Shown: positions 7,978 through 17,546 of the stretch, one piece after another | Position numbering within the stretch: position 1 is the stretch's first letter | Layout: each line of letters begins with the position of its first letter | From: Pseudomonas sp. R4-35-07 | Lineage (GTDB): Bacteria; Pseudomonadota; Gammaproteobacteria; Pseudomonadales; Pseudomonadaceae | Direction of reading: 5' to 3' | DNA length: 64,000 nt | Assembly: GCF_003852235.1 (NCBI RefSeq) | Contig: NZ_CP027732.1 | Span: 2,914,001 to 2,978,000, forward strand | Translations under genes and position numbers: made by a program | The notes under the pieces: model-generated | What the model saw: only the letters and a program-made list of their open reading frames with translations | What the model was told of the DNA's origin: nothing | Database searches by the model: none

Positions 7978-9579
7978 CGCGCTAGCGCGTTGGCCCGGGA
8001 TGGCGCCAATCAGCTCACGGGTGTAATCGCTGGTCGGGCGGTTGAAGATGCGCTCCACCGAACCCTGTTCGATCACCCGGCCATTGCGTAACACCAGCAC
8101 CTCATGGGCGAAGTTGGCGACCACCGACAAGTCGTGGGACACCAGCACGTAGGCGATACCCATGTCCCGTTGCAGCTCTTGCAGCAGTTCAAGGATGTGC
8201 GCCTGCACGGACACGTCGAGGGCGCTGACCGGTTCATCCAATAGCAATAGATCCGGTTTCAGCGCCAGGGCGCGGGCGATGGCGACACGTTGGCACTGGC
8301 CGCCGGAAAGCTCGCGCGGCAGGCGATCGAGGAAATTCACCGGCATATGCACGCGACTGATCAGCTCGCGCGCGGCCTGTTCCAGGGCCGGGCCCTTGAG
8401 CAAGCCGAACGACACCAGCGGTTCGACGATGCTGTCGAACACGGTGAAGCGTGGGTCCAGCGCCGCAAACGGGTTTTGTTGCACCAGTTGCAGGCGCTGG
8501 CGCAGCGGGCGGAAGTCGCGCCAGCTGAGGTCGGTGACGTCCTGTTGCTCGAACCACACCCGCCCGCGGCTGGGTTTTTCCAGGCCGAGGGCGATGCGCA
8601 GCGCGGTGCTTTTGCCCGAGCCGGACTCGCCGACAATCGCCAGAGTCTGCCCGGGGTAGACCTGCAGGCTCAGGTCCTCCAGCGCCACAAAGGTCGCGTC
8701 TTCGCCCTTGACCTTGGGCAGCGCGAACGTCTTGCCAACGTTCTGCAGTTGCAGGATCGGCGGCTGCGTCGGGTTCGGTCGGGCCAGTGGCGGGCGGCGC
8801 TTGGCGAACGCCGGCGCGGCGGCGATCAAGGCGCGGGTGTAGTCATGCAGCGGCGCGCCGAGAATCTGCCGGGGTGCCCCTTGCTCCACCACTTGCCCCT
8901 GTTGCATCACCAGGACGCGGTCGGCGCGATCCAGCGCCACGCCAAGGTCATGGGTGATGATCAGCAACGAAATCCCGCGCTCACTGACCAGCCGTTGCAG
9001 GTGGTCGAGGATCTTGCGCTGCACGGTGACGTCCAGAGCACTGGTCGGCTCGTCGGCGATGATCAAGCGTGGGTTGCCGGCCAGGGCAATGGCGATCAGC
9101 ACGCGCTGGCGCATGCCGCCGGAGAGTTCATGCGGGTACTGGCGCGCGCGCAGTACCGGCTTTTCGATACCGACCTGTTGCAGCAGCTCGACGATATCGG
9201 CATCGACGCCGGGGTAGCGCTTGCCCTTGGCCAGGATCAGCGCCTCGGCAATCTGCTGGCCAATGCGCAGGGTCGGGTTGAGGCTGACCATCGGGTCCTG
9301 AGGCACCAGGCCGATGGTGCGCCCGCGCAGGCCGCGTCTCTGGCGTTCGCCGGCGTGGGTGAGGTTGTTGCCGTTCACCCACAGCTCGCCGGCGCTGATG
9401 GTTGCGCTGTCCGGCAACAGGCCGAGAATCGCGTTGGCCAGGGTGGTTTTACCCGAGCCGGACTCGCCGACAATCGCCAGCGTCTCGCCTTGGGCGATGG
9501 TCAGTGACAGCTGGTTTACCGCCAGGTTGCCGTGCCGGTAGCTGACACTAAGCTGGCGAACATCCACTAAAGCATTCAT
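7966..9579 (-). CDS. Peptide/nickel/opine-type ABC importer ATPase, two nucleotide-binding domains in one chain
   Basis: A 537-residue cytoplasmic ATPase made of a DppD-like half and a DppF-like half. Each half has a Walker A (GESGSGKTT near residue 38 and GESGSGKST near residue 316), an ABC signature (LSGGMRQRVLIA and LSGGQCQRVAIA) and a Walker B (LIIADEPTSALD and LLLLDEPVSALD). The C-terminal oligopeptide/dipeptide extension (APLHDYTRALIAA; RPTSDYTRELIGA) is present in both. The true start is the ATG at 9579, whose ATGA overlaps the stop of the permease gene; longer in-frame extensions only shadow that gene. It powers import by the two permeases upstream. Fused forms such as YejF are known, so the fusion is not novel. 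Confidence 0.93.
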   Translation of the reverse strand: MNALVDVRQLSVSYRHGNLAVNQLSLTIAQGETLAIVGESGSGKTTLANAILGLLPDSATISAGELWVNGNNLTHAGERQRRGLRGRTIGLVPQDPMVSLNPTLRIGQQIAEALILAKGKRYPGVDADIVELLQQVGIEKPVLRARQYPHELSGGMRQRVLIAIALAGNPRLIIADEPTSALDVTVQRKILDHLQRLVSERGISLLIITHDLGVALDRADRVLVMQQGQVVEQGAPRQILGAPLHDYTRALIAAAPAFAKRRPPLARPNPTQPPILQLQNVGKTFALPKVKGEDATFVALEDLSLQVYPGQTLAIVGESGSGKSTALRIALGLEKPSRGRVWFEQQDVTDLSWRDFRPLRQRLQLVQQNPFAALDPRFTVFDSIVEPLVSFGLLKGPALEQAARELISRVHMPVNFLDRLPRELSGGQCQRVAIARALALKPDLLLLDEPVSALDVSVQAHILELLQELQRDMGIAYVLVSHDLSVVANFAHEVLVLRNGRVIEQGSVERIFNRPTSDYTRELIGAIPGQRASASAA

Positions 9580-10460
9580 CGCTGAACCTCCTCGAACGTG
9601 CGGGCAATGTGGTTGAGGCTGAACACCACCGCGACCAGGAACAGGCCGGGCAGCAACGACACCCAGGGGGCGGTGATCAGAAAGTGCCGACCGTTGGCGA
9701 TCAACGTGCCCCATTCGGCGGCTGGAGGCGCGGCGCCGAAACCGAGAAAACTCAGGCCGGCGGTGGCGAGGATGGCTGCACCGAAATCCAGGGTCGCCAG
9801 TACCGCCACTGGGCCCCACGCGTTGGGCAGGATGTGCCGCAGCAAGGTGCGGCCCCAGCTGGCGCCGCCCAGGCGTGCGGCTTCCACGTACGGCAGGGTC
9901 TTGACCCGCAGCACTTCGGCGCGGGTGGTGCGGGCGAATCCGGGGATAATCCCGACGCCCACGGCGATAGCCACCGGCACCGTGCCGAAGCCGATGGCGG
10001 TGACAATCGCCAGGGCCAGCAGCAAGCCGGGCAGGGCGAGCAACACGTCGACAAACCGCATGATCACCGCATCGATACACCCACCGGCAAAGCCGGACAA
10101 AATGCCCAGCCCGAGCCCGCCCAACAAGGCGATCCCCACCGCCAGCAAGGCCGCCAGCACTGACAGCCTGGCGCCGTAGACCACTCGGGTGTACAGGTCG
10201 CGGCCCAGCTCGTCGGTGCCGAACCAATGGCTCAAGTTCGGCGCTGTGAGTTTGACCGCAGGTGCGGTGGCATAGGGGTCGAAGCTGGTCAACCACTGCG
10301 GCGCCACGGCGGCCAGCAATGAAAACACCACAATCAACACCGCCAGGCTGAAACCCGGTCGCCGCAGCAAGGGCATTACCGCCGCCGTGGCACGTTGTCG
10401 GCGGGTGCGGCGTTGCCAGAGTGGGGGCGCAAGGCCGAGGTTTTGCTCAAGGATAGTCAT
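9576..10460 (-). CDS. ABC importer permease, DppC/OppC type
   Basis: A 294-residue inner-membrane permease of the binding-protein-dependent transport family. The N-terminal OppC-type segment (LLRRPGFSLAVLIVVFSLLAAVAPQWL) is followed by FGTDELGRDLYTRVVYGARLSV, the family signature between the first membrane helix and the transmembrane domain. The EAA loop is in YVEAARLGGASWGRTLLRHILPNAWGPV, which docks on the ATPase. Five to six membrane helices are visible. It overlaps the ATPase gene by ATGA and follows the DppB-like gene by 3 bp, so the set is translationally coupled. Confidence 0.93.
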   Translation of the reverse strand: MTILEQNLGLAPPLWQRRTRRQRATAAVMPLLRRPGFSLAVLIVVFSLLAAVAPQWLTSFDPYATAPAVKLTAPNLSHWFGTDELGRDLYTRVVYGARLSVLAALLAVGIALLGGLGLGILSGFAGGCIDAVIMRFVDVLLALPGLLLALAIVTAIGFGTVPVAIAVGVGIIPGFARTTRAEVLRVKTLPYVEAARLGGASWGRTLLRHILPNAWGPVAVLATLDFGAAILATAGLSFLGFGAAPPAAEWGTLIANGRHFLITAPWVSLLPGLFLVAVVFSLNHIARTFEEVQR

Positions 10461-10463
10461 GGT

Positions 10464-11414
10464 CTAGGACACCTTTGGCGTGTGGGAGATGCGCGGATCG
10501 AGCCACGGGTACAGCAAGTCCACCAGCAGATTGACCAGCACAAAGGCTGCCGCCGACACCGTGACAATCGCCAGCACCACCGGGATGTCCTGGCGCAGCA
10601 CGGCCTCCTGGGCCAGGCGGCCGATGCCGGAGCGGGCGAAGATGGTTTCCACCAGCACCGCACCGGACACCGTGTTGCCCACCTGCAGGCCGATCAGCGT
10701 AAGAATCGGCAGCGCCGCGTTGCGAAACCCATGGCGCGCCTGCACCTGGCCACGGCTCAGGCCCTTGGCGTAGGCGGTGACGATATACGACTCCTGCCAC
10801 ACGCCCTGGAAGCTGCGCTGCAGCACTTGGGCATACACCGCCGCACTTGGAATCGCCAGGGTGATCGCCGGCAGTACCAGGCTTTCAAAGCCCCGGCTGC
10901 CGGTGGCGGGGAGCCAGCCGAGGCCGAAGGCGAACACCTGGATCAGCAACAGGCCCATCCAGAACACTGGCACCGAAAACCCCAGGGAAGGCAGGCGCGC
11001 CAGGGCTTTTTTCAGCGGTTGCCAGCGGATATAGGCGGTCAGGTAGGCCAGGCCGACACCGCCGACCAGCGACAACACAATCGCCAGGCCGGCCAGGGAC
11101 AGGGTTTGTGGCAGGCGCTCGGCGAGCAACTCGGCGACCGGGCGGTTCAGCGACAGGGACTGGCCGAAATCTCCGTGCAAGGTGCCCAGTAGCAGGTCGA
11201 CATATTGCTCGAAGAGGCCCTTGTCCAGGCCGTAATAGGCGCGTGCCTTGGCCAGGTCGGCCACCGACAGCGAATCGGCCTCCATGCCCGAGGCACTGAG
11301 CATGATCGACAGCGTGTCGCCCGGCAGCAGATAGAGGATGAAGTAGGTGATGCTATAGGCCCCCCACAGCACCAGCAGGGCCTGGCCGACGCGGCCGATC
11401 AGGTAGCGGCTCAT
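10464..11414 (-). CDS. ABC importer permease, DppB/OppB type
   Basis: A 316-residue inner-membrane permease. The start MSRYLIGRVGQALLVLWGAYSITYFILYLLPGD is the standard OppB/DppB N terminus. The periplasmic segment AKARAYYGLDKGLFEQYVDLLLGTLHGDFGQSL is typical of the family, and the EAA loop is ESYIVTAYAKGLSRGQVQARHGFRNAALPIL. About six membrane helices are present. The ATG at 11414 overlaps the stop of the binding-protein gene (ATGA), so all four importer genes are coupled. It pairs with the DppC-like permease. Confidence 0.93.
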   Translation of the reverse strand: MSRYLIGRVGQALLVLWGAYSITYFILYLLPGDTLSIMLSASGMEADSLSVADLAKARAYYGLDKGLFEQYVDLLLGTLHGDFGQSLSLNRPVAELLAERLPQTLSLAGLAIVLSLVGGVGLAYLTAYIRWQPLKKALARLPSLGFSVPVFWMGLLLIQVFAFGLGWLPATGSRGFESLVLPAITLAIPSAAVYAQVLQRSFQGVWQESYIVTAYAKGLSRGQVQARHGFRNAALPILTLIGLQVGNTVSGAVLVETIFARSGIGRLAQEAVLRQDIPVVLAIVTVSAAAFVLVNLLVDLLYPWLDPRISHTPKVS

Positions 11415-13042
11415 GGCGTGCCGATCTCGATATCACCCAGCAGCGCGAAGCCCTCGGCGGTCCAGCGAAAGTTCTTCACCTTGGGCGACGTTGCGGCCTG
11501 CCACACGCGCTCGTACACCGGGAACGCCGAGCTTTCGTCGATCAGCAGGTCCTGCAGGTCGCCATAGGCGGCGGCGCGTTGTGCGCCTTGGGTGGCTGTA
11601 ATGCCGGCATCGAACAAGCCCTTGGCTTTTTCCAGGGTGGCCGGTTCGTAGGTGTTAGTGGCCACGGTGGAGCTATTGGCGCTGCGCGGGTCGAGGATGG
11701 TTTGCAGGATGATCGGGTCGGCGCGGGTCATGTAGTTGATGGTCAGGTCGTAGTTGCCGGCGGAGTTGTTGGCCACCCATTCGGCGCGGGTCACCACGCT
11801 GAGTTTCAACTCGATGCCGACCTTGCGCAGTTGGTCCTGGATCAGTACGTCACCCGCGGTTTCGGCCGGGCTGATGTTGTAGCTCAGGCTCAGGCGCTTG
11901 CCGTTTTTGCTGCGGTAACCGTCCGCGCCCTTGGCCCAGCCGGCTTGATCCAACAGTTTTTCGGCAACTGCCGGGTCGTAGCCGAGCTTGCTGCCCTGGC
12001 TTTTGAAGTAAGGCGTGGTCACGTCGAAGATGCCGTCCACCACCGGGAACTCGGCGTTATACACGGTGCTGGCGTAGCTCTTGCGGTCGATGGACTTCTG
12101 CACGGCCAGGCGCACTTGTTGATCGGCGAGAATGCGTTCGCCACGCGTGTTGGGGTACAGGTTCAGCGCCGGGCCCGGCAGCGAGCGGCTCTGGATGGTC
12201 GCGCCCTTGGACTGGAACAGCTTCAGGTCGACTTCCGAAAACGGGTTGCGTGGCCACAGGATGTCGGCCTTGCCCTGCAGGAACAGGCCGTTGCGCACGC
12301 TCTCTTCGGGGATGTAGCTGATGTCGACGGCGTCCAGGTGTGCCTCACCCGGGTTCTTCATATTCGCCGATGGCCACGCATAACCCTTGCGTTTGGTCAG
12401 GTGCGCGCCGACTTCCGGGGTATAGCTGGCCAGCATAAACGGCCCGGTGCCGATGATCTTGCCCAGCGAGCGCTCCTTGACCGTGAGTGCATAGGACGCG
12501 GGCGCGAGAATTGCCAGGTTGGTGGTCGAGGTGGCTTGTAAAAAGCCCGCGTTGGGTTTGGCCAGTACCAGCTTGACGGTGAAGTCGTCGACCACTTCGG
12601 CGTGGTCATAACCCGCCAGGTAGGTGGCGCCGAAGGTCGCCGGAAGCTCGGTGGCCAGGGCCTTGTCGCTGTCGAACGCGGTTTTCACCGCTTTTGCGTC
12701 GAAGCGCTCGCCGTTGCTGAACGTCACGTTGTCGCGCAGGTGAAAGGTGTAGGTCAGCGCGTCGTCACTGATCTCCCAGCTCTTGGCCAGCCAGGGGATG
12801 ATCTTGCCGGTGGCCGGGTCCTGGTCGGTGAGCGACTCGGCGACATTGCGCAGCAGCACGCGGTGTTCCAGCCAGTAGACCTGGAACGGGTCGAGGCTGA
12901 CCAGGGTGGTGTTGTCGCCAAAAAATGCAATATTCAGGGTTTTGTTCGCTTGCGCCTGGTCACCCGAAGGTGAGCAGGCGGCCAGGCTGATCGCCAGGGC
13001 GCAGGGGGCCAGCAGACGGCTCATCAAGTTGGAGGTGTTCAA
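11411..13042 (-). CDS. Substrate-binding lipoprotein of family 5 (peptide/nickel/opine importers)
   Basis: A 543-residue extracytoplasmic solute-binding protein. The N terminus ends in the lipobox ISLAACSPSG, so it should be lipid-anchored in the periplasm. The SBP_bac_5 signatures are present: LTDQDPATGKIIPWLAKSWEISDDALTYTFHLRDNVTFSNGERFDAKAVKTAF, written in pieces from about residue 75 to 130. It lies directly after the TonB receptor gene (27 bp) and overlaps the first permease gene, so it should hand the substrate from the outer-membrane receptor to the permeases. Ligands in this family include peptides, nickel complexes and opine metallophores; the sequence alone does not decide. Confidence 0.91.
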   Translation of the reverse strand: MNTSNLMSRLLAPCALAISLAACSPSGDQAQANKTLNIAFFGDNTTLVSLDPFQVYWLEHRVLLRNVAESLTDQDPATGKIIPWLAKSWEISDDALTYTFHLRDNVTFSNGERFDAKAVKTAFDSDKALATELPATFGATYLAGYDHAEVVDDFTVKLVLAKPNAGFLQATSTTNLAILAPASYALTVKERSLGKIIGTGPFMLASYTPEVGAHLTKRKGYAWPSANMKNPGEAHLDAVDISYIPEESVRNGLFLQGKADILWPRNPFSEVDLKLFQSKGATIQSRSLPGPALNLYPNTRGERILADQQVRLAVQKSIDRKSYASTVYNAEFPVVDGIFDVTTPYFKSQGSKLGYDPAVAEKLLDQAGWAKGADGYRSKNGKRLSLSYNISPAETAGDVLIQDQLRKVGIELKLSVVTRAEWVANNSAGNYDLTINYMTRADPIILQTILDPRSANSSTVATNTYEPATLEKAKGLFDAGITATQGAQRAAAYGDLQDLLIDESSAFPVYERVWQAATSPKVKNFRWTAEGFALLGDIEIGTP

Positions 13043-13069
13043 TGGGGTGCCCTCGTTTGGCGATGTGAA

Positions 13070-15490
13070 TCAGAAGTCGTAGGCCAGCTTTGTGTACCAG
13101 TAGCCGCCGCCCGGATAGAACGGCGGGTTGCCGTAAGGCGCCAGGCCCAGGTTGCTGTAGACGGCGTGCCGGTCGGGGCGCACGTCGAAGATGTTGGTGC
13201 CGCCGATGCTGACGGTGATGCTGTCGACGAAGGTGTAGCTGACGTCGAGGTCGGTGATCCATTTGGCGCCGAAGCTGCGATCCCCGGTGGGGTTGACCGC
13301 CAGGGTCTTGACCGCGCCGTAGCGGGCGGTTTGCAGGTTGACCGCGAGGTCCTCGACCTTCCAGTTCGCGCCGAGGATCCACTTGGTCTTGGGCGATGCC
13401 TGCGTGAGGTCACCCTCGCGGTCGCGGCCCACCAGGGTCACGCCGGAACCGTTCAGTGCGGCCGGGGTGTCACGGGCGCCTTCGATGGTGGTCTTGTTCC
13501 AGTTGAACCCGAGGCTCCAGCGCACGTCGCCCCAGGCATCCAGCGGCGTGGTGTGGTCGGCCACCACATCCAGGCCACGGGTGCGGGTGTCGAAGGCGTT
13601 GGTGTAATAGTTGACCCAGGTGCCGGTGGGCACCCCTTGGGCGGCGAGGATCGCGTTGACTGCGCCATTGCCCTGGTCATAGATATTGCTGGTCAGGGCG
13701 ATGCGGTCGTCGATATCGATCAGGTAGGCGTCGGCGGTGATGCTGGTGCGCGGCGCGGGTTGCCAGGTGAGGCCCAGGCCGAGGTTGCGCGACTTCTCCG
13801 GTTTCAGGTCGTCGCCACCCAGCGCCTTGGCCAGGTTGCTGCCCGACGGGGTCAGGCGGGTGACTGCCGGAACCACGTTGCCGTTGACGTCGGTGGCCAC
13901 GCGGTTGTCCGCCACGGTGTAGCCGATCTGGGTCAGCGACGGCGCACGGAAACCAGTGCCGACGGTGCCGCGCACCGCCACGCTGTCGGTCAGCTCGTAG
14001 CGCGAGTTCACCTTGAGGCCGAAGGTGTTACCCGAGTCATCGTCGTAATGTTCGACCCGCCCGGCCACATCGAGGAACCAGCGCTCGGTGAGGTCAAAGC
14101 CCAGGTCCAGGTAGCCGGCGTAGTTGTTGCGGATCAGGCTGACCTCATCTTCGGGGCGAATGGTCACCGCCGCCTGTGCGCCCGATGCCGCCGGGTAGGT
14201 GCCGGTGATGTAGGCCTCGGGGTCGCCGGCGAAGGTGCTGAAATGCTCCCAGCGATGCTCCAGGCCGGCCGACACCTGCACCGGCGACGTGAGGTTGAAC
14301 AGGCTGTCGTAACGGCGGGTGAAGTCGAGGTTGTTGACCCATTGCTCGAAGCGGAAGGTCGCCAGGTTGTCGAATTGGGTCGGCGAGGCGGTGCCCAGCG
14401 ACGGGTTGATATTCAGGTCGCTGGAGTGGTGCACATTGTTGCGCCCGTAGGTGGTGCTCAGGTCCCAGTTCCACTCGGCCACTTGGCCCTTGCCGCCAAA
14501 CAGCAACTGGTAGTCGCGATCCTTGATGTTGTTCAGCGGAAAGTAACCGTCGGGGAACACCTCAGGCACCGCAGCGCGGCCGGTGGGCAGGCGCAAATAG
14601 TTGGCCGCTTCGGCGTCGCGCTCGCCGTAGGTGGAGAACGAATAAAGGGTCAGGTCTTGCAGCGCCAGCTCGGCGTTGTAGGCCAGGTTGAAGGCCTTGA
14701 GGTCGGGGTCGCCGTTCTTGATTGCCACTCGGTCCCAGGCCGCTTCCTTGGCCGGATCGTTGAACGCACGTACGCTGCTGTCGGCCTTGTCGTTCCAGGA
14801 GGCTTCGCCGCGCTTGCGCGCATCGGCCGAGAGGTGGAAGAAGCCGCCATCGCCGAGCTTGAAACCCTGGTCGCCGGCGACCTTGATGGTTTCGCCCTGG
14901 CCGGAATACAACTGGCCATAGCTGGTCTCCAGGTGCCCGCCGTTGTTGGTGGACTTGAGGATGATGTTGATCACCCCAGCCACCGCATCCGAGCCGTACT
15001 GGGCCGCGGCGCTGTCCTTGAGTACTTCGATATGGTCGACCGAGCTGACCGGGATCAGGTCGATGTCCACGGCATTCGCGCCGCTGTTGTCGATCGAGCC
15101 GCGCTGGCCGGTGGCACCGTTGTGGCGCCGTTTGCCGTTGACCAGCACCAGGGTGTAGGCCGGGCCGAGGCTGCGGTTGCTCAGCGGGCGGGTCACCGAG
15201 TTGTAGCCAGCGATATTGGTGCCGAAGTTAAAGGAGGGCAGCAGCTTGGCAATCGCCTCGGACAACTCGGCGCGGCCGGTCTTGAGCAACTGCTCGTTGT
15301 TGATCACATCAATGGGTGCCGGGCTGTCGGCCACGGTGCGCTCCTGGCCGCGCAAACCGGTGGAAATCACGGTTACCGTGCCGAGCTTGGCGTCCTCGGC
15401 GCAGACGGGCACCGCCGCCAGCAGCAGCGAGCTGGTTAACAGCGACAGGCGGAATTTTTTCAGCGGGGCGGGGAGAGAAATATCTGGCAT
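13070..15490 (-). CDS. TonB-dependent outer-membrane receptor
   Basis: An 806-residue outer-membrane receptor. The signal peptide is LLTSSLLLAAVPVCA. The plug domain contains ADSPAPIDVINNEQLLKTG, LVLVNGKRRHNG, VDHIEVLKDSAAAQYGSDA and VAGVINIILK, the standard plug signatures. The barrel ends in YWYTKLAYDF with the terminal aromatic needed for outer-membrane assembly. It heads the operon and is followed by the family 5 binding lipoprotein and the permease and ATPase genes, so it should take up a large or chelated substrate of that importer. The start at 15490 has a weak GGAT site. The opposite strand has a 757-codon open frame here, which is only a shadow. Confidence 0.94.
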   Translation of the reverse strand: MPDISLPAPLKKFRLSLLTSSLLLAAVPVCAEDAKLGTVTVISTGLRGQERTVADSPAPIDVINNEQLLKTGRAELSEAIAKLLPSFNFGTNIAGYNSVTRPLSNRSLGPAYTLVLVNGKRRHNGATGQRGSIDNSGANAVDIDLIPVSSVDHIEVLKDSAAAQYGSDAVAGVINIILKSTNNGGHLETSYGQLYSGQGETIKVAGDQGFKLGDGGFFHLSADARKRGEASWNDKADSSVRAFNDPAKEAAWDRVAIKNGDPDLKAFNLAYNAELALQDLTLYSFSTYGERDAEAANYLRLPTGRAAVPEVFPDGYFPLNNIKDRDYQLLFGGKGQVAEWNWDLSTTYGRNNVHHSSDLNINPSLGTASPTQFDNLATFRFEQWVNNLDFTRRYDSLFNLTSPVQVSAGLEHRWEHFSTFAGDPEAYITGTYPAASGAQAAVTIRPEDEVSLIRNNYAGYLDLGFDLTERWFLDVAGRVEHYDDDSGNTFGLKVNSRYELTDSVAVRGTVGTGFRAPSLTQIGYTVADNRVATDVNGNVVPAVTRLTPSGSNLAKALGGDDLKPEKSRNLGLGLTWQPAPRTSITADAYLIDIDDRIALTSNIYDQGNGAVNAILAAQGVPTGTWVNYYTNAFDTRTRGLDVVADHTTPLDAWGDVRWSLGFNWNKTTIEGARDTPAALNGSGVTLVGRDREGDLTQASPKTKWILGANWKVEDLAVNLQTARYGAVKTLAVNPTGDRSFGAKWITDLDVSYTFVDSITVSIGGTNIFDVRPDRHAVYSNLGLAPYGNPPFYPGGGYWYTKLAYDF

Positions 15491-15599
15491 ATCGAGAGAG
15501 ATCCATGTCAGGAGTACGTCCTCCGCCAGGCATGGGGTCGGTCTGTGAGGTGAAGATATCTCTATAAAAAACGGCGGGGAAAGTCTTTTTTGGAATAAG

Positions 15600-15622
15600 C
15601 TAATTATTAGATAATGTTATCT
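15600..15622. promoter_or_regulatory. Overlapping palindromes between the TonB receptor and ABC exporter genes
   Basis: In the AT-rich divergent gap, CTAAT-T-ATTAG (15600-15610) is followed by AGATAA-TG-TTATCT (15609-15622), two perfect inverted repeats sharing two bases. The position, about 110-120 bp from both start codons, fits an operator controlling both directions. The AT-rich dyad is of the size bound by Fur/Zur-type repressors, but I cannot match it to a specific consensus. Confidence 0.4.
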
Positions 15623-15737
15623 TTCGTCTTAATAAAATCATCTATTTTTATTATCTGGCCCTTGGATGTGCGCAACGTCATCGCCTGTCATAATCCACCC
15701 GTCTCACCCCAGCCCCCACACGGAGTCCATTCCATTG

Positions 15738-17546
15738 ATGGTGCTGTTCAATCGATTGAGCGCGTTTTCCATCCAGGCGCGCAGGGCGCTGAAGCTGGTG
15801 TGGGGGACGTCGCGGCCCTTATTCATAGGCCTGCTGCTGGCAACCATCGTTGCCGGTCTGTTGCCTGCGCTGGCGGCCTGGATCGGCCAGCGTATTGTCG
15901 ATGGCGTGGTGCACGCGATGCAAATTCACGCAGCCGGCAGCCAGGCGCCCGTGTGGCCAGTGATGCAATACGTGCTGGCCGAGGCGGGCGTGTTGGCGCT
16001 GCTGGCCGCCGCCCAGCGCGCGTTGTCAATGCAGCAATCGTTGCTGCGGGTGCAGTTGGGGGTGAAGGTCAACCTGATGATTCTGGAGAAAGCCCAGACC
16101 CTCTCACTCCTGCAATTTGAAGACGCCGAGTTCCACGACAAACTGGTGCGCGTGCGCCAGGGCGCGTCGACACGGCCGCTGAGCCTGGTCACCAAGGGCC
16201 TGGGGCTGGTGCAGAACCTGATCTCGCTGATCAGCTTTGCCGTGCTGTTAGTGCACTTTTCGCCGTGGGCGCTGGTGATTCTGGTGGTCGGTGCCTTACC
16301 GGTGTTCTTCGCCGAGACGCATTTTTCGGGCAATGCGTTTCGCCTGTTCCACCGGCGCGCGCCCGAGACCCGTCAGCAGAATTACCTGGAATCGCTGCTG
16401 TCCCACGAGACCCATGCCAAAGAGGTCAAGCTGTTCGGCCTGGCGCCGCTGTTCCTCAAGCGCTACCGCGACAACGCCCGGCGCTTGTACACCGAAGACC
16501 GCCAGTTGACGGTGCGCCGGGATGCCTGGGGCTTTGCCCTGGGCCTGCTGGGCACCGCGGCGTTTTATGTGGCTTACGCCTGGGTGGTGCTGGACACTGT
16601 GCGCGGCCAGACCAGCCTGGGACAGATGACCATGTACATCGTGCTGTTCAAGCAGGGGCAAAGCGCGATCACCGCCAGCCTCAGCGCGATTGCCGGCCTG
16701 TATGACGACAGTCTGTTTCTGTCGGACCTTTATGAGTACCTGCTAACCCCGGTGGTCGTGCCAAGTGGCCGGCTTACCCAGGGCGCGCGTCCTGGCGACG
16801 GTCTGCGCTGCGAGCACGTGGGGTTCAGTTACCCAGGCGCTGAGCGGCCGGCATTGACTGATATCAACCTGCACCTGGCGCCGGGGCAAAGCCTGGCCCT
16901 GGTGGGCGAGAATGGCTCGGGCAAAACCAGCCTGATCAAACTGCTCACGCGCCTTTACACCCCGCACGAGGGGCGCATTCTGCTGGATGGCAGCGACTTG
17001 CAAGACTGGGATGAACAGACACTGCGCCAGCGCACTGGGGTGATTTTCCAGGATTACATCCGCTACCAGATGACCGTCGGCGAGAACCTTGGAGTGGGTG
17101 ACGTCGATGCGCTGAACGACCAGGCGCGCTGGCGCACTGCCGCAACCCAGGGGGTGGCCGCCGAATTCATCGAGCGCCTGAGCAAAACCTACGGCACACA
17201 GTTAGGGCGCTGGCTTGGCGGCCAGGAGTTGTCGGGTGGGCAATGGCAGAAAGTCGCCTTGTCACGCGCGTATATGCGCCAGGAGGCGGACCTGCTGATT
17301 CTTGACGAGCCCACGGCCGCGCTGGACGCCGGCGCCGAGGCGGCGGTGTTCGAGCACTTTCGCGAACACGCCAAGGGCCGCATGACGTTGTTGATTTCCC
17401 ATCGATTCTCCAGCGTGCGCAATGCCGACCACATCATCGTGCTGGACGGCGGGCGAATCCTGGAGGAGGGCAGCCATCACCAGCTGATGGCGGCGGGTGG
17501 GCGCTATGCCGAGTTGTTCGATGTTCAGGCGCGGGGGTATCGCTAG
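15738..17546 (+). CDS. ABC exporter half-transporter (fused membrane and ATPase domains)
   Basis: A 602-residue inner-membrane exporter subunit. Residues 1-320 form a six-helix exporter domain (LFIGLLLATIVAGLLPALAAWIG; ALVILVVGALPVFFAETHF). The ATPase domain has Walker A GENGSGKTS (about residue 389), signature LSGGQWQKVALSRA (about 497), Walker B LLILDEPTAALD and the H-loop LLISHRFSSVRNADHI. I chose the ATG at 15738; an in-frame ATG at 15666 would add 24 residues without a ribosome site. It probably works as a homodimer. It is divergent from the TonB-receptor operon across an operator-like gap, which suggests export of a compound that the other operon recovers, but this is inference. Confidence 0.9.
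   Translation: MVLFNRLSAFSIQARRALKLVWGTSRPLFIGLLLATIVAGLLPALAAWIGQRIVDGVVHAMQIHAAGSQAPVWPVMQYVLAEAGVLALLAAAQRALSMQQSLLRVQLGVKVNLMILEKAQTLSLLQFEDAEFHDKLVRVRQGASTRPLSLVTKGLGLVQNLISLISFAVLLVHFSPWALVILVVGALPVFFAETHFSGNAFRLFHRRAPETRQQNYLESLLSHETHAKEVKLFGLAPLFLKRYRDNARRLYTEDRQLTVRRDAWGFALGLLGTAAFYVAYAWVVLDTVRGQTSLGQMTMYIVLFKQGQSAITASLSAIAGLYDDSLFLSDLYEYLLTPVVVPSGRLTQGARPGDGLRCEHVGFSYPGAERPALTDINLHLAPGQSLALVGENGSGKTSLIKLLTRLYTPHEGRILLDGSDLQDWDEQTLRQRTGVIFQDYIRYQMTVGENLGVGDVDALNDQARWRTAATQGVAAEFIERLSKTYGTQLGRWLGGQELSGGQWQKVALSRAYMRQEADLLILDEPTAALDAGAEAAVFEHFREHAKGRMTLLISHRFSSVRNADHIIVLDGGRILEEGSHHQLMAAGGRYAELFDVQARGYR

Noticed and set aside
7771..8091. 106-codon plus-strand ORF
   Set aside because: It runs across the terminator and into antisense of the ATPase gene, and its translation resembles no family.
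8290..9507. 405-codon plus-strand frame
   Set aside because: It is antisense to the double-domain ATPase, rich in Gln, Arg and Gly in shadow fashion, and has no family motif.
9580..10296. Upstream extension of the importer ATPase frame
   Set aside because: It overlaps the DppC-like gene completely; the ATGA overlap and conserved N terminus place the true start at 9579.
13166..15439. 757-codon open frame on the plus strand
   Set aside because: It is antisense to the TonB receptor gene, which has a full set of plug and barrel signatures; the long frame is a by-product of high GC content.
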